Source: Diploscapter coronatus
Taxonomy: Eukaryota > Nematoda > Chromadorea > Rhabditida > Rhabditidae
Assembly: GCA_964036155.1 (NCBI GenBank)
Contig: OZ038422.1
Location: 53,157,201 to 53,221,200, forward strand
Length of the DNA stretch: 64,000 bases
Reading direction: 5' to 3'
In this document: one piece after another, positions 10,945 to 23,800 of the stretch
Position numbering within the stretch: the stretch's first letter is position 1
How the letters are laid out: each line of letters starts with the position of its first letter
The notes under the pieces: generated by a model
Told to the model about the DNA's origin: nothing
What the model saw: only the letters and a program-made list of their open reading frames with translations
The model's database searches: none
Made by a program: the position numbers and the translations under genes

Positions 10945-13900
10945 TTCTTGGCGGCGGAAATCTGTTTGTTTTAATTCCCCCGCAGCAAAGTGTTAGATTC
11001 GTGATTAATTTAGAAAGAAATAGAAACTAGAAATTGTAACTTTGGTTGAATAAGATGGAAATTTGCAAATAACTGGTTTCTTCTAGACGAAGCGTATTTT
11101 TGTAGCTCTACGTAGCGGCTAGAAAATGGAGATTAGATTAGTACAAATATGTCGCTGTATTTTGTTTTGCTCCCAGGAAAGGTTCCCGGGGGATTTCCGG
11201 GACGATTCTAATGAAGCTGAAGTCGTCGCCAAAAAAGGCAATTAGAATAAAAATAAAATATGAATAAGGGGAAGTAGATAAAATTTGGGAAATTATTAGG
11301 GAAATTGGCTCGGAAAACGAGAATGCGACGCAACGTCGCAAGAGCAACTCAGGCAAGGACCAGGAAACTCTCACGACATTCCCCAGGACTCGGAGTTTGA
11401 ATGGAAAATATTAAAACCCATCTCGAAAAGAAATGCGAAAACGCATAAAATGGGCGAAATTAATCAAAACCCAGCCAGTTCTCTATTGGCTATGATAAAG
11501 TATATGGGAAAATCGGCCAGGAAAAGATGAGGATTAATGAAATCCTGACAAATCTTCGTGTACATCAGTAAAGAATAGAACTCATGAAAATAGACGAAAT
11601 TATTCATAATCCAGCCATTGAATTTTGGCTGCTGCGAAATGAATAACCCACCCTCGAAACTTTTGGAGTAAATAGGCAAAATATGAGTAAAAGTGTGTAG
11701 ATTCTCCTATAGTTTCTTGTAGATTTAAAAAGATTATTAATTTTAACGTTTCAATAAATTAACTGGTAGAAAATGTCATTGTTAATCAAATTGAACGAAT
11801 AATAGTCCCTAACATAAAGAGTATAAGCTGAGTTCACTAAATAAAATAATTGTCAATATTATCTTCGAAAGGCGCAACTCTATTCGAAATTATTGAGCAA
11901 GCAAAGTAAGTAAAAAAGAACCTGTGAAACTCTCGGAATTCACAGAAATGTAGCAAGTAAAAGTAGCAGAAGCAGAGGAAAAGAGGTCCATTAGAAAAGG
12001 GGGCAATAAAATAGGGGCAAAGGGGGACACTTTTGATTGAAATACTCGCGAATTAGGCGCCGACAAAATGCTGCTCAAATATTGGCGAAAGGTCGTGGAA
12101 TGCCAGGAAAAAATTAGAGAAGTTAATTGATTTGATGAAATGTTAGGAAGTTATCAGGATTTTTTAAGAAAATAATAATAATAAGTCTAGCTTGATATAA
12201 ATAGGGACTCTGAATTAGAAAAAAAGAGATTTTTAATAGAAACAAAGTTTCATAAATAATGACAGAATTTTCAGATAGCCTCAATTAAAAAACCTTTGAA
12301 CAGTCAAATTTTCAAAGCTTTGAAACGCCTTATAATTTGCTGGAAAAAATCATAAATCTCTTCTCCGGAAGTCGAATTTAAAGCGCGGATGGAAATTATT
12401 GCAGAAATACGGTAGTTTTGGTATTCGCAGCGAAGTTAATGAGACGATGTAATTTGGTAGCAAAAATCGCGCGATTTTAGACTTTGAAACTTCACAAGTT
12501 TTCCGAAATCTTAGTGAAGATTTTTGGCAAACGAGACACTTGAAAAACGACGGAAAAATCCACGTATTTTGCATTTGAAATGAGACAGAATAAAAGAAGA
12601 AAGAGGGAATACATAGAAGTAATTGGAAATGCGAAGTGCGAAGCAAGTAAAGAAAAGTGATAAAGTGAGTATCGGAGAATAAGTGACTAAAGTTTACAGA
12701 ATTCAAAGACACAAATTTTTCTAAATATTTTTCAGAACCAAAGAAATCTCCTCAAAACCTTCAATGACAGATAAACTGACAAACTATGTTTGCCCTTGAC
12801 TAAAATAATAAATACAAGACAGCTGTGCTCAACCGTTAAAGTGCACTGCTCTATAGCGAATGAACATCCCAACACAACACAACTCAACTCAACAATTCAC
12901 TTGCATTCGGCTCTTTTCAACGACTATTTCAGGAGGTCAAATTAGATTCATTCCACACATTTCGCAAATTCGATTCAAGTGTTCTATGCTCAAGGAAGAT
13001 ATGATAGATCTCAAAAAGAAATTCAGAAAAAATGTAGTAAAACGAGATTGAAGATCGACATTTTGTGTTCGTCAGAAAATTCTATAGAGGAAACACCTCT
13101 TCAATAATATTATTTTGGCGATCGTGAAGATGATATTCTAGATAAGAGACATTTTGTTATTTTTAGACAGAATCAAAAGAGCAGATTTTGAAAATTGATA
13201 AATTTGACTTACAAAATCGTTTGGATCCCCAACGGAATATTCAAATGTTAGGAGTAAAATAGTGCAAAATATCTTATTTAGATATGAAATATTTCGCATT
13301 TTCTGCAAAATTTCGGCGATTACGAACGACAATTAGTCTTGTAGGTTATTTATTGCGGAACAGGAGTCAAAATGAAGACTTCTGGCCAGAAAATAAAAGG
13401 GTAACATGGAAACAGGAAGTGAACCGCTTATTTTGGCCCATTTTGAAATTTTTTGCGCATTTTCTGGTAGAGAACACTCGGTTCGAGTCAATGAGTTAGA
13501 ACAATGCAGAAAGAACAGAAGGGTTTTCCGAAAAAGGGAGATGAACAATAAATCTTTAGCCTAATGATAAAGTATTTGGGACATCTTGAAATACCTAAAC
13601 TGTAGAAAAAATAAGTTTTTCCCTTGTGTATGATAAGAAATAGAAGCTCAGAATAATGAGCTGTCTATTCGAAAAGCTGACTAATGTACAAAAATACATT
13701 TACTTCGTAAATACGATAAGAAATAGTTTAACAAAAATGCTTGGCATACCTCAAAATTACCATTTTACTTATTCATTTTGAATGGGAAGCCAAAAAGTAA
13801 AGCGCAAAGAAATTAGCCGAATGCGCGCGGAATATAACCGCAATTAAAATTATGTGAAATGAAAATGAATAGTCCTATTTTGCCGTGTAACACTGAAAAT

Positions 13901-16900
13901 GAGTGCCACGACAATTATGAAAAGTGAATTTATAAAGAATGAGCTTCCTGCAAAAAAGTACAGGCCATTTCTCACTCAAAAGAGAAAAATTAAATAAGCA
14001 AGTCCCATTTAGATTACCTTTGTTATAAGCTAGAAATTAGAAACATAGGAAATAAGTAGCGGAAAAAGGAGGAAGTGATGAACCTTCATCAATACCCGTG
14101 AAGAAAACTTATTCATATTTCTAGTTGGATGCATAATTTCCTCTACAAAAAAATTATTTAAAAGTCAATTTCTACCAACTGTGGTGTAAATGACAGCAGA
14201 AAGTCGCGAAACGTTTAGAATTTAAAGATGAAAAACTATGGTCGAGCTCAAACTAAATCCAAAATGGAGGAGAGGTTCGGTAAAAATGGAAACTTTATAC
14301 CCATTTATAAGTTTTATCGCATAGTTGATATGTGGTCAGACCTATAATTATCCAAATAAACATCGTTTACAGTTAATTATTTACTAAACGACAGCAAAGA
14401 TTATGTAATGGGAGAGTAGTTTCGAGTTGAAAGCTAAAGTTATATGAGGCCTCAAACAACGCAAACAGTGCTATTTACAAAAAAAAAAGATAACGAAATT
14501 TCTAATAAAACGAAAGGTTTAGCTAGCTTTCAAATACTAATTTCAAACTAAAATAATAAGAATAACTGTGGAACACTAATTTTTGCCTAATACTGAAAGT
14601 AACTGGGTGGCCTCAACTAAATGCGAAACATAAAAAATGAAAACGAACCAACTAATGAGCATAATTGGGGCGTGACCTGGAGCAAATGAATTAGAGGAAG
14701 GAATGAGCCAAGAGCCTCTTTGGAAATGTCACTGAACGACGAAAACTCATCAGTCAATCAGATATGCTCAGGCACAGGACCGAAAATCATAATGAAATAG
14801 TCAAATTTTTGACCGAAAAGAAAGAATTCGGTCTGAATAGTTTTCTGAAAATCACACTAAAGGGTCGTCAAAAATATTCTACGATTTTCATTTTACTTCA
14901 TGTTTGCAAAACGTGATCAAATAGAAACCTATCGAGCCCACGAAATAAATAATGTAAATTTGCGATATTATAATCAATTTAGAATTTAATTGGAGAATCG
15001 TGGGTCCAAATTCTGGTATTTTTTGTCTGATATAAGTAAAAGTCGGGAAGTAATTATGGTAGAAATATATCTTACAATTTATTCAAAAGTGAGATTTGAT
15101 GATACTGAAATCAATATAGGGCTTATGAAATTTTATCAGTATCAGGGATAGTATTATAAAATTGCCAAAAATAAAATTTCTAAGAGCATATAAAGAGTTC
15201 AAAATACGAACGTCCCTTCAAAGAATATGGAACCTGTAATTTTCGAGCACTTCCGTGATAAAACTCTTACCTAAAACTCGATTTCGCAGGTAAATTTGCG
15301 CAAAGTTATTGAATAAACGAATGCAAACTATGATATGAATGCTTGTATAAAAATAGGCAATTTTCGGCGAAAAATACTGATATGAATAGATAAGATGACT
15401 CAAGGTTATGTGAACAGAAATGAAAATACTGAATTTTTGATTCGAAGAAAATTCTCGATTTTTGAGAAATATTCTCAACGATTGTCAGAAATGAATATGT
15501 TTACAACAAAATTTTAACAGTAGGCGTTCTATTCTTCAGAAATGTAAATGCCTTTCGTTTCCTGATTAAAGTTTTGGTAAACTGTACCTCACACAAATAA
15601 GTTTTTGAAAGCTAGTTTGAAGCGCCTAGTGTTACGGAAATCCTGATAATTTCCGTTAGAATCGTTGGACTTTGCAAAAATGATCAATATCATATGAATT
15701 CGAAATATCACGCGATATGTGATGCAAAACAATCGTAAATAGCCGTTTTGAGCCGCTCTTTGTCGCGTCCGTTTTGTAACAAAAAGTACTAAAACCCTTG
15801 CTTGCAGAATCTCAAAACGTGGAAGGTTTAGAATATTCGAGTTGAAAGACAAAAATCACCAAAATTTTAACTTTCCGAAACAGGAAAAGATCGCTCAACG
15901 AATTGAATATTCATGAAAATAAGAGAGGATGAAAATCGCAAAGTTTGATTTTAGTATTGTTTTCAGTTTTGAAAAGGTCGCAATGCATAGCCAAATTATT
16001 GAGAGTCAGAGATAAGACAGAACATAAAGTTTGATTGTGGAAGTGGAATCAAAACCGCTTCACTATTGTTCTATCAAAGCGTGGAGACACTATTTTCTTC
16101 GAATTTCATAGAAATATTAAAAAAAAAAGCCCTCGGATAATGGAGAAAAACAGGAATCCCTTGAGCAGATGCTCGAAAAAGTGGAAAACTGGCAAGTCGC
16201 TTTTGCACTTTAATTGTCAGCTGAAAGTTCAGTTTCCCTCAGTCTATAAACAAAAGCCTCATAAACTGGTTGCAAAAACTAACCCTGCACAAATTTAGCG
16301 CTAAACTTCAATCCCCTTGATTAGAAAACTTTTCAATGAATAAAAAATGACCATAATGAAAACTTCGTTGGGAATAACAGACATGGTTCAACTGAACCTT
16401 TGAATAAATCGTCGAGAAAAAGTACGCATTTCATGCATTACTGATTTCATTTTTCCAGGTAAAGTCTATCGAAAACTTTGAAGACATTTATCACGTGTTA
16501 CGAAAAATCGAAATTTTACAGAAAATTTGTCGAAATAGTAAACTTAAAAATTGACCCCAAGATCTGACTATTTGGATGCCACCAAATTCTGAACCTCTGC
16601 TGGAAAATGTTTGCAAAATTCCATGATGATCTTCATTGATCTAACAAAATTTATGAATTTTATATTGAGAGAAAAAGATAGTCCAAAGTTCGACTAAAAA
16701 TCATTCGTCAACCAAACTCGTACCAATATCATTTCCCCATTTGCCTATACTCAACTCCTCCACAACAAGCTTCTTCTTCCATCATTTCTCTCGCAGCTCA
16801 TTTAATATTTTGACTCAATCAAATCTTCCGGCCAGAGATGCCCCTTTTCCCTCTTTCAGAGAGCAGAACGTTCTGCCTCCCAATCTAGTGGCCCATTGAA

Positions 16901-18612
16901 AAACAGAAATTCGAGATTCTCTTTGAATGCGGATTTGGGGATGAGAATGAATCAGATGGAAAGGCATATCAGAAGGGGATAATGGGTGAAACGAAGCCGG
17001 ATATGGGGACAAATAAGAATAAAATTGGTCGAAAATGAATATACTTACAAATGAATTGTTTTCCAACTTTAAAAATATTTTTCTTGAAATTACTCTTGTG
17101 ACCCTTGAATTTTCGAAGCGAATTAGATTGGATATCAGAGCATAATGAATGAGATGAAGAAGATATGCGTGCAGTTCGGAACACAAAATGAGTTTGGAAG
17201 CCAAAATATTTGCAAGTGAAGTAAATAAGCCTAGTATCTAAAAAAATAAACGAAAAATACCCACATTCATATGAATTGTGATGTTGTTGACAATGACATT
17301 CGTGATATTAGGAATAAGTGAAATGTCCATCTTTGATTTCTAACGTCAAGTCTGAAAATTTCAATATCATTAAGAACGCTGATTTTGGGAATTTTCAATG
17401 GAATAAATATGGCTAATTGGTTTTCCAATTTCTATCGAGCAAAAACCTTGGTTTTCTCTCGAGTCGCAAAAGAAAACTAAAATTTGGAGATCAATGGGCG
17501 AAGAAAGATAATTCGAGAAATGAAGATAAAAATCTCACGTGCACAGGTTTCTTTAACCTATTTTTAAAATTTACGATAACATCTTCACCATAATATTTTT
17601 GTAAAAAAGTCAAAATTTTTTGTTATAAATTTTGAACTAACAAAGTATCGATTTCGCTATGCAAAATTCATGGATAAAAAGAGATTGCACGAAGTTTTAC
17701 AAAGAAAATCCGTTTTTCAATAACTAGAAGGTGTGTGGTGAATATTGCTTTTAGAAAATGAGCATGATAATCTGCACTATGCAAAATCAAACACTTCTCA
17801 CTGCGAAACTTTTGAAAGGATTCAGGAAGAATTTTGAGGTTTAGACAGATTTTGCAGATCTTTGACGAAAATATATTAGTTGAACTGAATGTGTTCATTT
17901 TTCAATCAAAAATTTGTCAAAGAATTTGAAAATTGTGCTGCAATAAAAATGAATAGTGAATATCGCCATGTTACATTCATGTATAAAAAATCTCAAAATT
18001 AAAATTGCGAAAGGAACATATCACTGAATAAAATGCTTTTCTGCATTGAATGCAAAATCTTCGAAATGAATTCAGCAATGACTATTATTCCCGATTAGGT
18101 TTCCAAAGTTAGATTGGAAACAGAAAAGGTGATGGAATAGTTTATAGAAATCATAATAGGATCAGTATTGGATTTAAAAAATCACCAGGATTAGGGCTCG
18201 TTTTAGAAATAATTGGAAATGTCAAATGATCAATTGTCTGGCACATACTGGAAGGATAGACAAAAACTGAAACACAAGAGTAAAATGTAAGATGAAAGAT
18301 GAAAAACAGAATCGAAATTCGAAAAATGAAGGGAACACGTCGCTCCGAATCAAACAAGTTTTTTTCTATTTACGAGAATTACAGAAAACAAAAGAAATGA
18401 TTGAGTAAAGAGTAAAAGACAGACGTCGCAGAGCGAATTACCACTCAATCTCTATTTCAATAATTATTATATCACTGAAGTTTCATTTTCGAAATGATAT
18501 GCACTTTTCTGGTAATATTAGGGCGGTCTGTGCAAGGTAAGTAGATCGATAAGTTTTCAAATTTTCTTCGAATTTTAATATTTTATCTGATTTTTACAGA
18601 ATGTTGAGATAT

Positions 18613-18722
18613 TAGTTGACAGTGAGCGTGCTGATGAAGAGTTTTTCATACTGTGTATAGTCAGACACGGCCATGATCTCATCATCGATCTAAAAATGCA
18701 AAACTTCTGGAAAAAGCAATAA
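18613..18722. other. Ambiguous exon-like patch, readable on both strands
   Basis: On the minus strand, 18690-18613 follows CATTTTTAG and reads 25 codons to TAA, with coding-like third positions rich in G and C (DDEIMAVSDYTQYEKLF). On the plus strand, 18601-18722 follows TTTTTACAG and reads 40 codons to TAA; an AAG|GTAAGT donor lies 64 bp upstream. Neither reading has a convincing partner exon. It could be a last exon of a small gene or an alternative reticulon 3' exon. Confidence 0.3.
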
Positions 18723-19447
18723 AAACAGTTTTGTCGGAAACTCTTTATTTATGCGAGAGCTGAGTATTCCATAAAACAGAACGTCGAAAAAAAGAAATAG
18801 ATTGCGAAAAAGAAGCTTCTCCTGAATGAGTGAAGATAATAATTGTTTGGATTGTAGACTAAAAGATACAAGAACGAATACCATAAGAATTGTGATAAAT
18901 TGATTATTCAAGCTTAGCGAAAAGGATACAATAAAAATTGATTATACATCTTCACAAAATTACGACGAAAATTAAGGTTTAAGAAGTTGACGAAAATGAA
19001 CACGCTTGAAGCCGAAAGAGTACGCGAATTTTAGGACAAATTGTACGAGAAGTTACTCGGAGAAAATCGCTCCGAAAATTTTCAGTCCGAAAAAGTCAGG
19101 GCAAAATTTTCAAGTAGGCAGAACTTCTCAAAAAATGCTGCTAGCTGCAATTAAGAACGGGTATGATTATAAATATGCGCGAGTTTCTAATCATTAAGCG
19201 GATTTTATAATTTAATTTTTGGTAGACATTGGAAAATTATTTTTTTAAGTTTAATTTCCCTTCGAAAATGACAGTCGGCTTTCGAGAATTCAAGCTCTGA
19301 CCGATTTACAAAAATGAGTTTTCCAAAATTTGTAAAATATGGAAAAAGTGAAGGAGAGTAATACATAGAGAGAAGTTAGAATGAAAATAATGGAACAAGA
19401 AGTCGGTGGACAATTTGTGGGTTTGATCTAGGAAATGGGGGAATATT

Positions 19448-19467
19448 GAATGAATGAATGAATGAGT
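19448..19467. repeat. Tetranucleotide microsatellite (TGAA)n
   Basis: About five tandem TGAA units just downstream of the reticulon stop codon. It is probably in the 3'UTR or immediately beyond it. Confidence 0.7.
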
Positions 19468-19510
19468 GAGAGGACTAGTCTGATTGTCTGATTCTGACTA
19501 ACGAAGAGAT

Positions 19511-20837
19511 TTACTGGTCCTTCTTCTCGACCGCCGCCTGACGACGCAGGAAGGGTACTTTCTCTTCCAACCTAAAAAGCGATGTTTTATTTAAAAAAAA
19601 AAAAAAAGTCTGGTAACTTTCACAAATTTTGGCTATCAGTAACGTGAAAATTTTGAGGTCTTTAAAAGTTCGGAATGAGAGTTGATCTTCGCAAATTTTT
19701 GGATTTGAAATTCTATCTTTCCCTATTTTATCTTTAAAATTGTAATCTATTTGATCTTGTCACATTCTATTAAAATCGCTTACTGTGTAGTGATATTGTC
19801 GATGTGTCCCTTGACGATGCCGAGATGGTGATCGATCGGCTCCTGGTATGTCTCGTAGAATTTTGGGATCGAGAAAACGCCGAGAATTGCTAAAATTCAA
19901 AGTTTGACTCGTTTCATAAAATCTAAGTTCTTACTCAGCAGCGCCAATGTGAATCCAGAGAACCATGAGGCGATATAAGTCAGCGACCACAAAAGGAGGC
20001 CGAACTAAAATTGAAATTGAAAAAAAATCAACAAATCTAGTTTTCCTTTCATACTTTTTGGTAAAAATGATCAAAACTAATTTTGGACCGAGTTTCGATC
20101 TCATAAATTCGAAGTTCAGAATTTTTTCCAGTCATACTCAAACTAGTGATCTTTTTTGCCCTCATGTTCAATAATAACAGAATTTCAATTTGTAGATTTT
20201 ACGAAAAAATCCTATACCTTGACACTATCAACGATATTCTCGACGAAGATGAGTCGTTTGAGTTGGTTTGCGAGGTGAGAGCCATGCTCGACCAAGACAT
20301 CGACCTGCGAGTGAACTCGGTCCTGCGGAAGCGAGAGATCCTGGTTCAGATAGGGTCTGAAAATAAGAATAGAACAATCGAAAGATAAAATTGATCCTAC
20401 TGGAATGGATTCTCAGATCCAGTCTTCTTGATCTGCCCTTCGATGGCCTTGTAGATGCGGAATCCGAGAGTCGCGGCGAGCACTGCCAGACCAGTGTAGG
20501 CAATGACCTGCAAAATTGTAGTAAAGAAAATATCATATATTTCTATGTGGAAAGTTCGATGTTCATTAATCTTTTTCTAATATGACGGACTTCATAATGT
20601 AGGAAGTGATTGTCAAATATTTTCCTCTTGCAATATTTTGACCATTGGTTACTTTTTGTAGAATTGGAAATTTCCAACCCTAATAGTATTACTTTTCTAT
20701 GATAAATAACTTTTTTTTTTAAATCTCACAACTTACCGACAAAATAGGGTATCTTCCGAGAATGAAGAGGAAGAGCAGCGACAGAGCCAAAGCGATTCCA
20801 CTCTTCTTCGGATCTCTCCAATAGATCAAGTCCAGAA
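19511..20837 (-). CDS. ret-1: Shared reticulon-homology domain, six exons
   Basis: These six exons encode the membrane-shaping domain common to all predicted isoforms. The first (20837-20737) begins with two bases of a split codon, so any upstream exon ending one base into a codon can join it. Two long hydrophobic segments (GIALALSLLFLFILGRYPIL onward, and FGLLLWSLTYIASWFSGFTL onward) flank a hydrophilic loop, the standard reticulon layout. Length (about 194 residues) matches the family's usual 190-200. The last exon, 19571-19511, ends with LRRQAAVEKKDQ. Confidence 0.93.
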
Positions 20838-23800
20838 CTGAAAAAAAAACACTGATTACAACATTATTCTTGCATCATTTTCCATTTTACTACATTTTCT
20901 TGGTAAGTTCTATCTATGTTTGATACCGGATAGTAATGTATCCTAGCCAAGAACTGCTTTTCTGAACTATTCTAACTTTAAAAAACCGTACTATTCTTTC
21001 TCCCTCATTATTATCAATGCTGCAGTGTCATTCATAAAGGTGTTTAGTCTGTCTGAAACGAAGAAAAACTAGGTTAACATTCATGATAATCAGAAAGTCA
21101 ATGGGGAATTAAAAGGGAAGAGATATGATGAAAAACACTCCTTTCAAGATAAATAGGGAAGAAGGACGGATGATTACCTTCCCTTTGGTTTTGTTGCAGA
21201 AGATCGTAAATATCGTTTGACCTAGTCATTCAGTCAGAAAATCAGAGGGAATATCGATAATTTGAAAAGTTCGCCAGAACAATTTGGAAAAGTAGTGAAA
21301 TTTCCAGAGAAAATATTTAAATATCGAATAATTTGCCAGTAAAGTTGCGATTCTTGCCTATTCTCGCACCAAAGTGTGCGCAATGTGCAATTTGAAGAGG
21401 AGTGGAAAGAAACACATTTCTCATTGCACAGATTGCGCAAACTGATGCTCAAAATCGATCGATGCACAAACTATTTGCTTGATTTTCGACAAAAAGTGTC
21501 GGAAGTTCGAATTCGAGAGCAGTTTTTCGGCTAAATTTTCGGACAAACAGAATTTTGACCTCTAGTCTATAAGGCTGTTGTTCAAAAGATTATGGAGCAT
21601 AGAAGGAGTGCAAAATGGGAGCACAATGTGGTCGATCATCCGTGAGTCAAATGTGATGAATCGATTGAATCCTGATCATTGATCACGATGATGCAACTTG
21701 ATATTCTCGTCAAATAGTCAAACATAAATACCAGAAAAACCAATAGTATCTGGGAAAAGTCAGGCAATTTGAAAATTAAAAGGCTTATTCTTTTATTCAG
21801 ACTCCACTAAGCTTCTCTAGTAGTCTCTAAGTTTTATCGCCATTTCATGTATTATTGTCAAAAAAAGTTTTGGCATTTCTGAATCGCCAAATTCAATAGT
21901 CATTCAAAACTCACCATCATTGGCCGCTTGTTTCGCCCTGTGCATGACTACTCAATAATTCCGATATTGATTTCCCTCGAATAAATAAACGAATTAAATG
22001 AATTGACTATCGATTGCGGTAAGGCTGTGGAGAATGTATCTGCGAAACAGCAGCAACGAGTGAAGATAGGGATGAGATACACAGAGGCTGGATAGAGGGA
22101 AGGGTAGGGGAAAGGAAGACAGGAAGATTGCTTGGCCGCATGAAAGAGAGAAGCAGCTGACTGCCAATAGGACATGTTCGAGTGGCAAAAAAACGGAAGA
22201 GCGACACAAAATGCCGATAAAAGAATGAAAGATGCAGAAACGCAGAAACAGAGCTGCAACTGCAACTGCAACTGCACGGATGCAGGGGGACACTTCAGAG
22301 TGATTGCCCACATTCACAAGTTGAAGGGAAACAGAAACAGTTGGCAGAAAAAGACCTATCATTTCTTGACTGGAAGTTTAGTTCGTGTGGTATTGAGTGG
22401 GCTCATTTTTTCTAGTAGAAGATAATATTTTGGAAGGTTGAGAAAAAGAATAATTTCATAGCGATAGATCGGATAGCTTGGCAATGGGTGGGACTTTTTT
22501 TTTTTAATTCACTAGGAGAGAATTCTTGGAAGGTCGAAGAAAACCTATCATTCTTTGACGGAAACTTTAGGATAAGTGGTGAGTTAGATTTGTTGAAATT
22601 TTCCAAGAAAAGTTTTCTGAAGAATAAGGTAATTTAGATTTATTGGATACTGTTTACTTGATTCCTGAGTAGTTGATCACACTATTTATTAGTGCGATAT
22701 TTGTGAAACGTTGAACCTATCGCTTATGAAGATCTAGCATTTTGATCCGATAGAAATCTTTACAACTTCATTATTTTTCACGAATTTACACAACCTCATG
22801 AAAGATTTTGCCGATAAACGTAAACTTTCTTCCTCTCATTTCACGGCATGTACACAAAAATCGACAGACAGCTCAGGAAAAAATCAAAAAGAATGCATCT
22901 TTTATTTCTATGTTTTATGTACGTTTTCCTCTCAATTTGTCATATTCTTCCCTTCTTTTGTATGTTTTATTTCGATTTTTTTTCTTTTTTCTCGCTGTTT
23001 TCTGGGTCAACAAATCTAAGATTCTCAGAATAAACTGCGCACGCAAAAAATGACAACTGGATGCGATGAATTGATTTTTTTTCTGTGCCGACATTTTTCA
23101 TCGCAACGAACAGAACACGCCCTGAGGCGATTTTCTAGAAGTTATGATGTAGGCAGACAGTTTTTTCTCCGAACTGCAAGGACTGCAAAAAAGAAAATCG
23201 CGCTATGATGGTGTTACGAACTGCAAATCATCTTTTGAACTGAACCTCATTCAATTTTCAGTGATCCCATTTATGTATATTTTCACGCTCATCATTTTGA
23301 TCTTCATGAATCTGATGAGAAGCGAAAAAACGTATTCTGCGAGAAAGTCCAAGAAATCGCCCATATTTTTTAAATAGCGATAAAAATGAACTTTATCAAC
23401 ATTATCTTTACACAAAATTTGTCTTTTCTTAATTTTTTTTTCTAACAATAAGGAGTAACTCAACGAACCTCTGCCCCAGAAATCAGTGGCGGGAACCCAA
23501 GTGGATTTGACCTGCTTTTTGAATTTGGGTTGGGCCATTTTAGTCAGAATCGATGAAAGAGAGTAGGAGTAGTGTGGAGGAGGATAGTAAATGGATAGAT
23601 GAAGGTAGACGGAGAAAGAAGGGAAGAGAAAGAATGACTAGGCTAGGGAAGAAAATATTTGCCTCTCTTTGCTTGCTGTTGCGCGCCTGTATGTGCGAGT
23701 CTTTTTGACCGTTCGGCGAGATGGATTATTGCAAATCTAGATGGGAAAAGAAAGAAAAAACTATAGACTACAGAAAATGGGAGAGACAAAGATGGAGACA

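Larger units (their letters stand above)
10945..19510. other. Gene-poor gap with a few exon-like patches
   Basis: About 8.5 kb without a gene model I can defend. Open frames here are short, AT-rich and without consistent splice partners. Two patches stand out. 11177-11245 on the plus strand follows a TGCTCCCAG acceptor and reads 22 codons to TAG. 18613-18722 can be read as an exon on either strand. A perfect hairpin GCGACG-CAA-CGTCGC lies near 11326. The gap should contain the 3'UTR of the reticulon gene and the promoter of the minus-strand membrane-protein gene. Confidence 0.4.

Noticed and set aside
16815..17204. 129-codon minus-strand open frame
   Set aside because: Isolated, with no splice context, domain or coding-like codon use.
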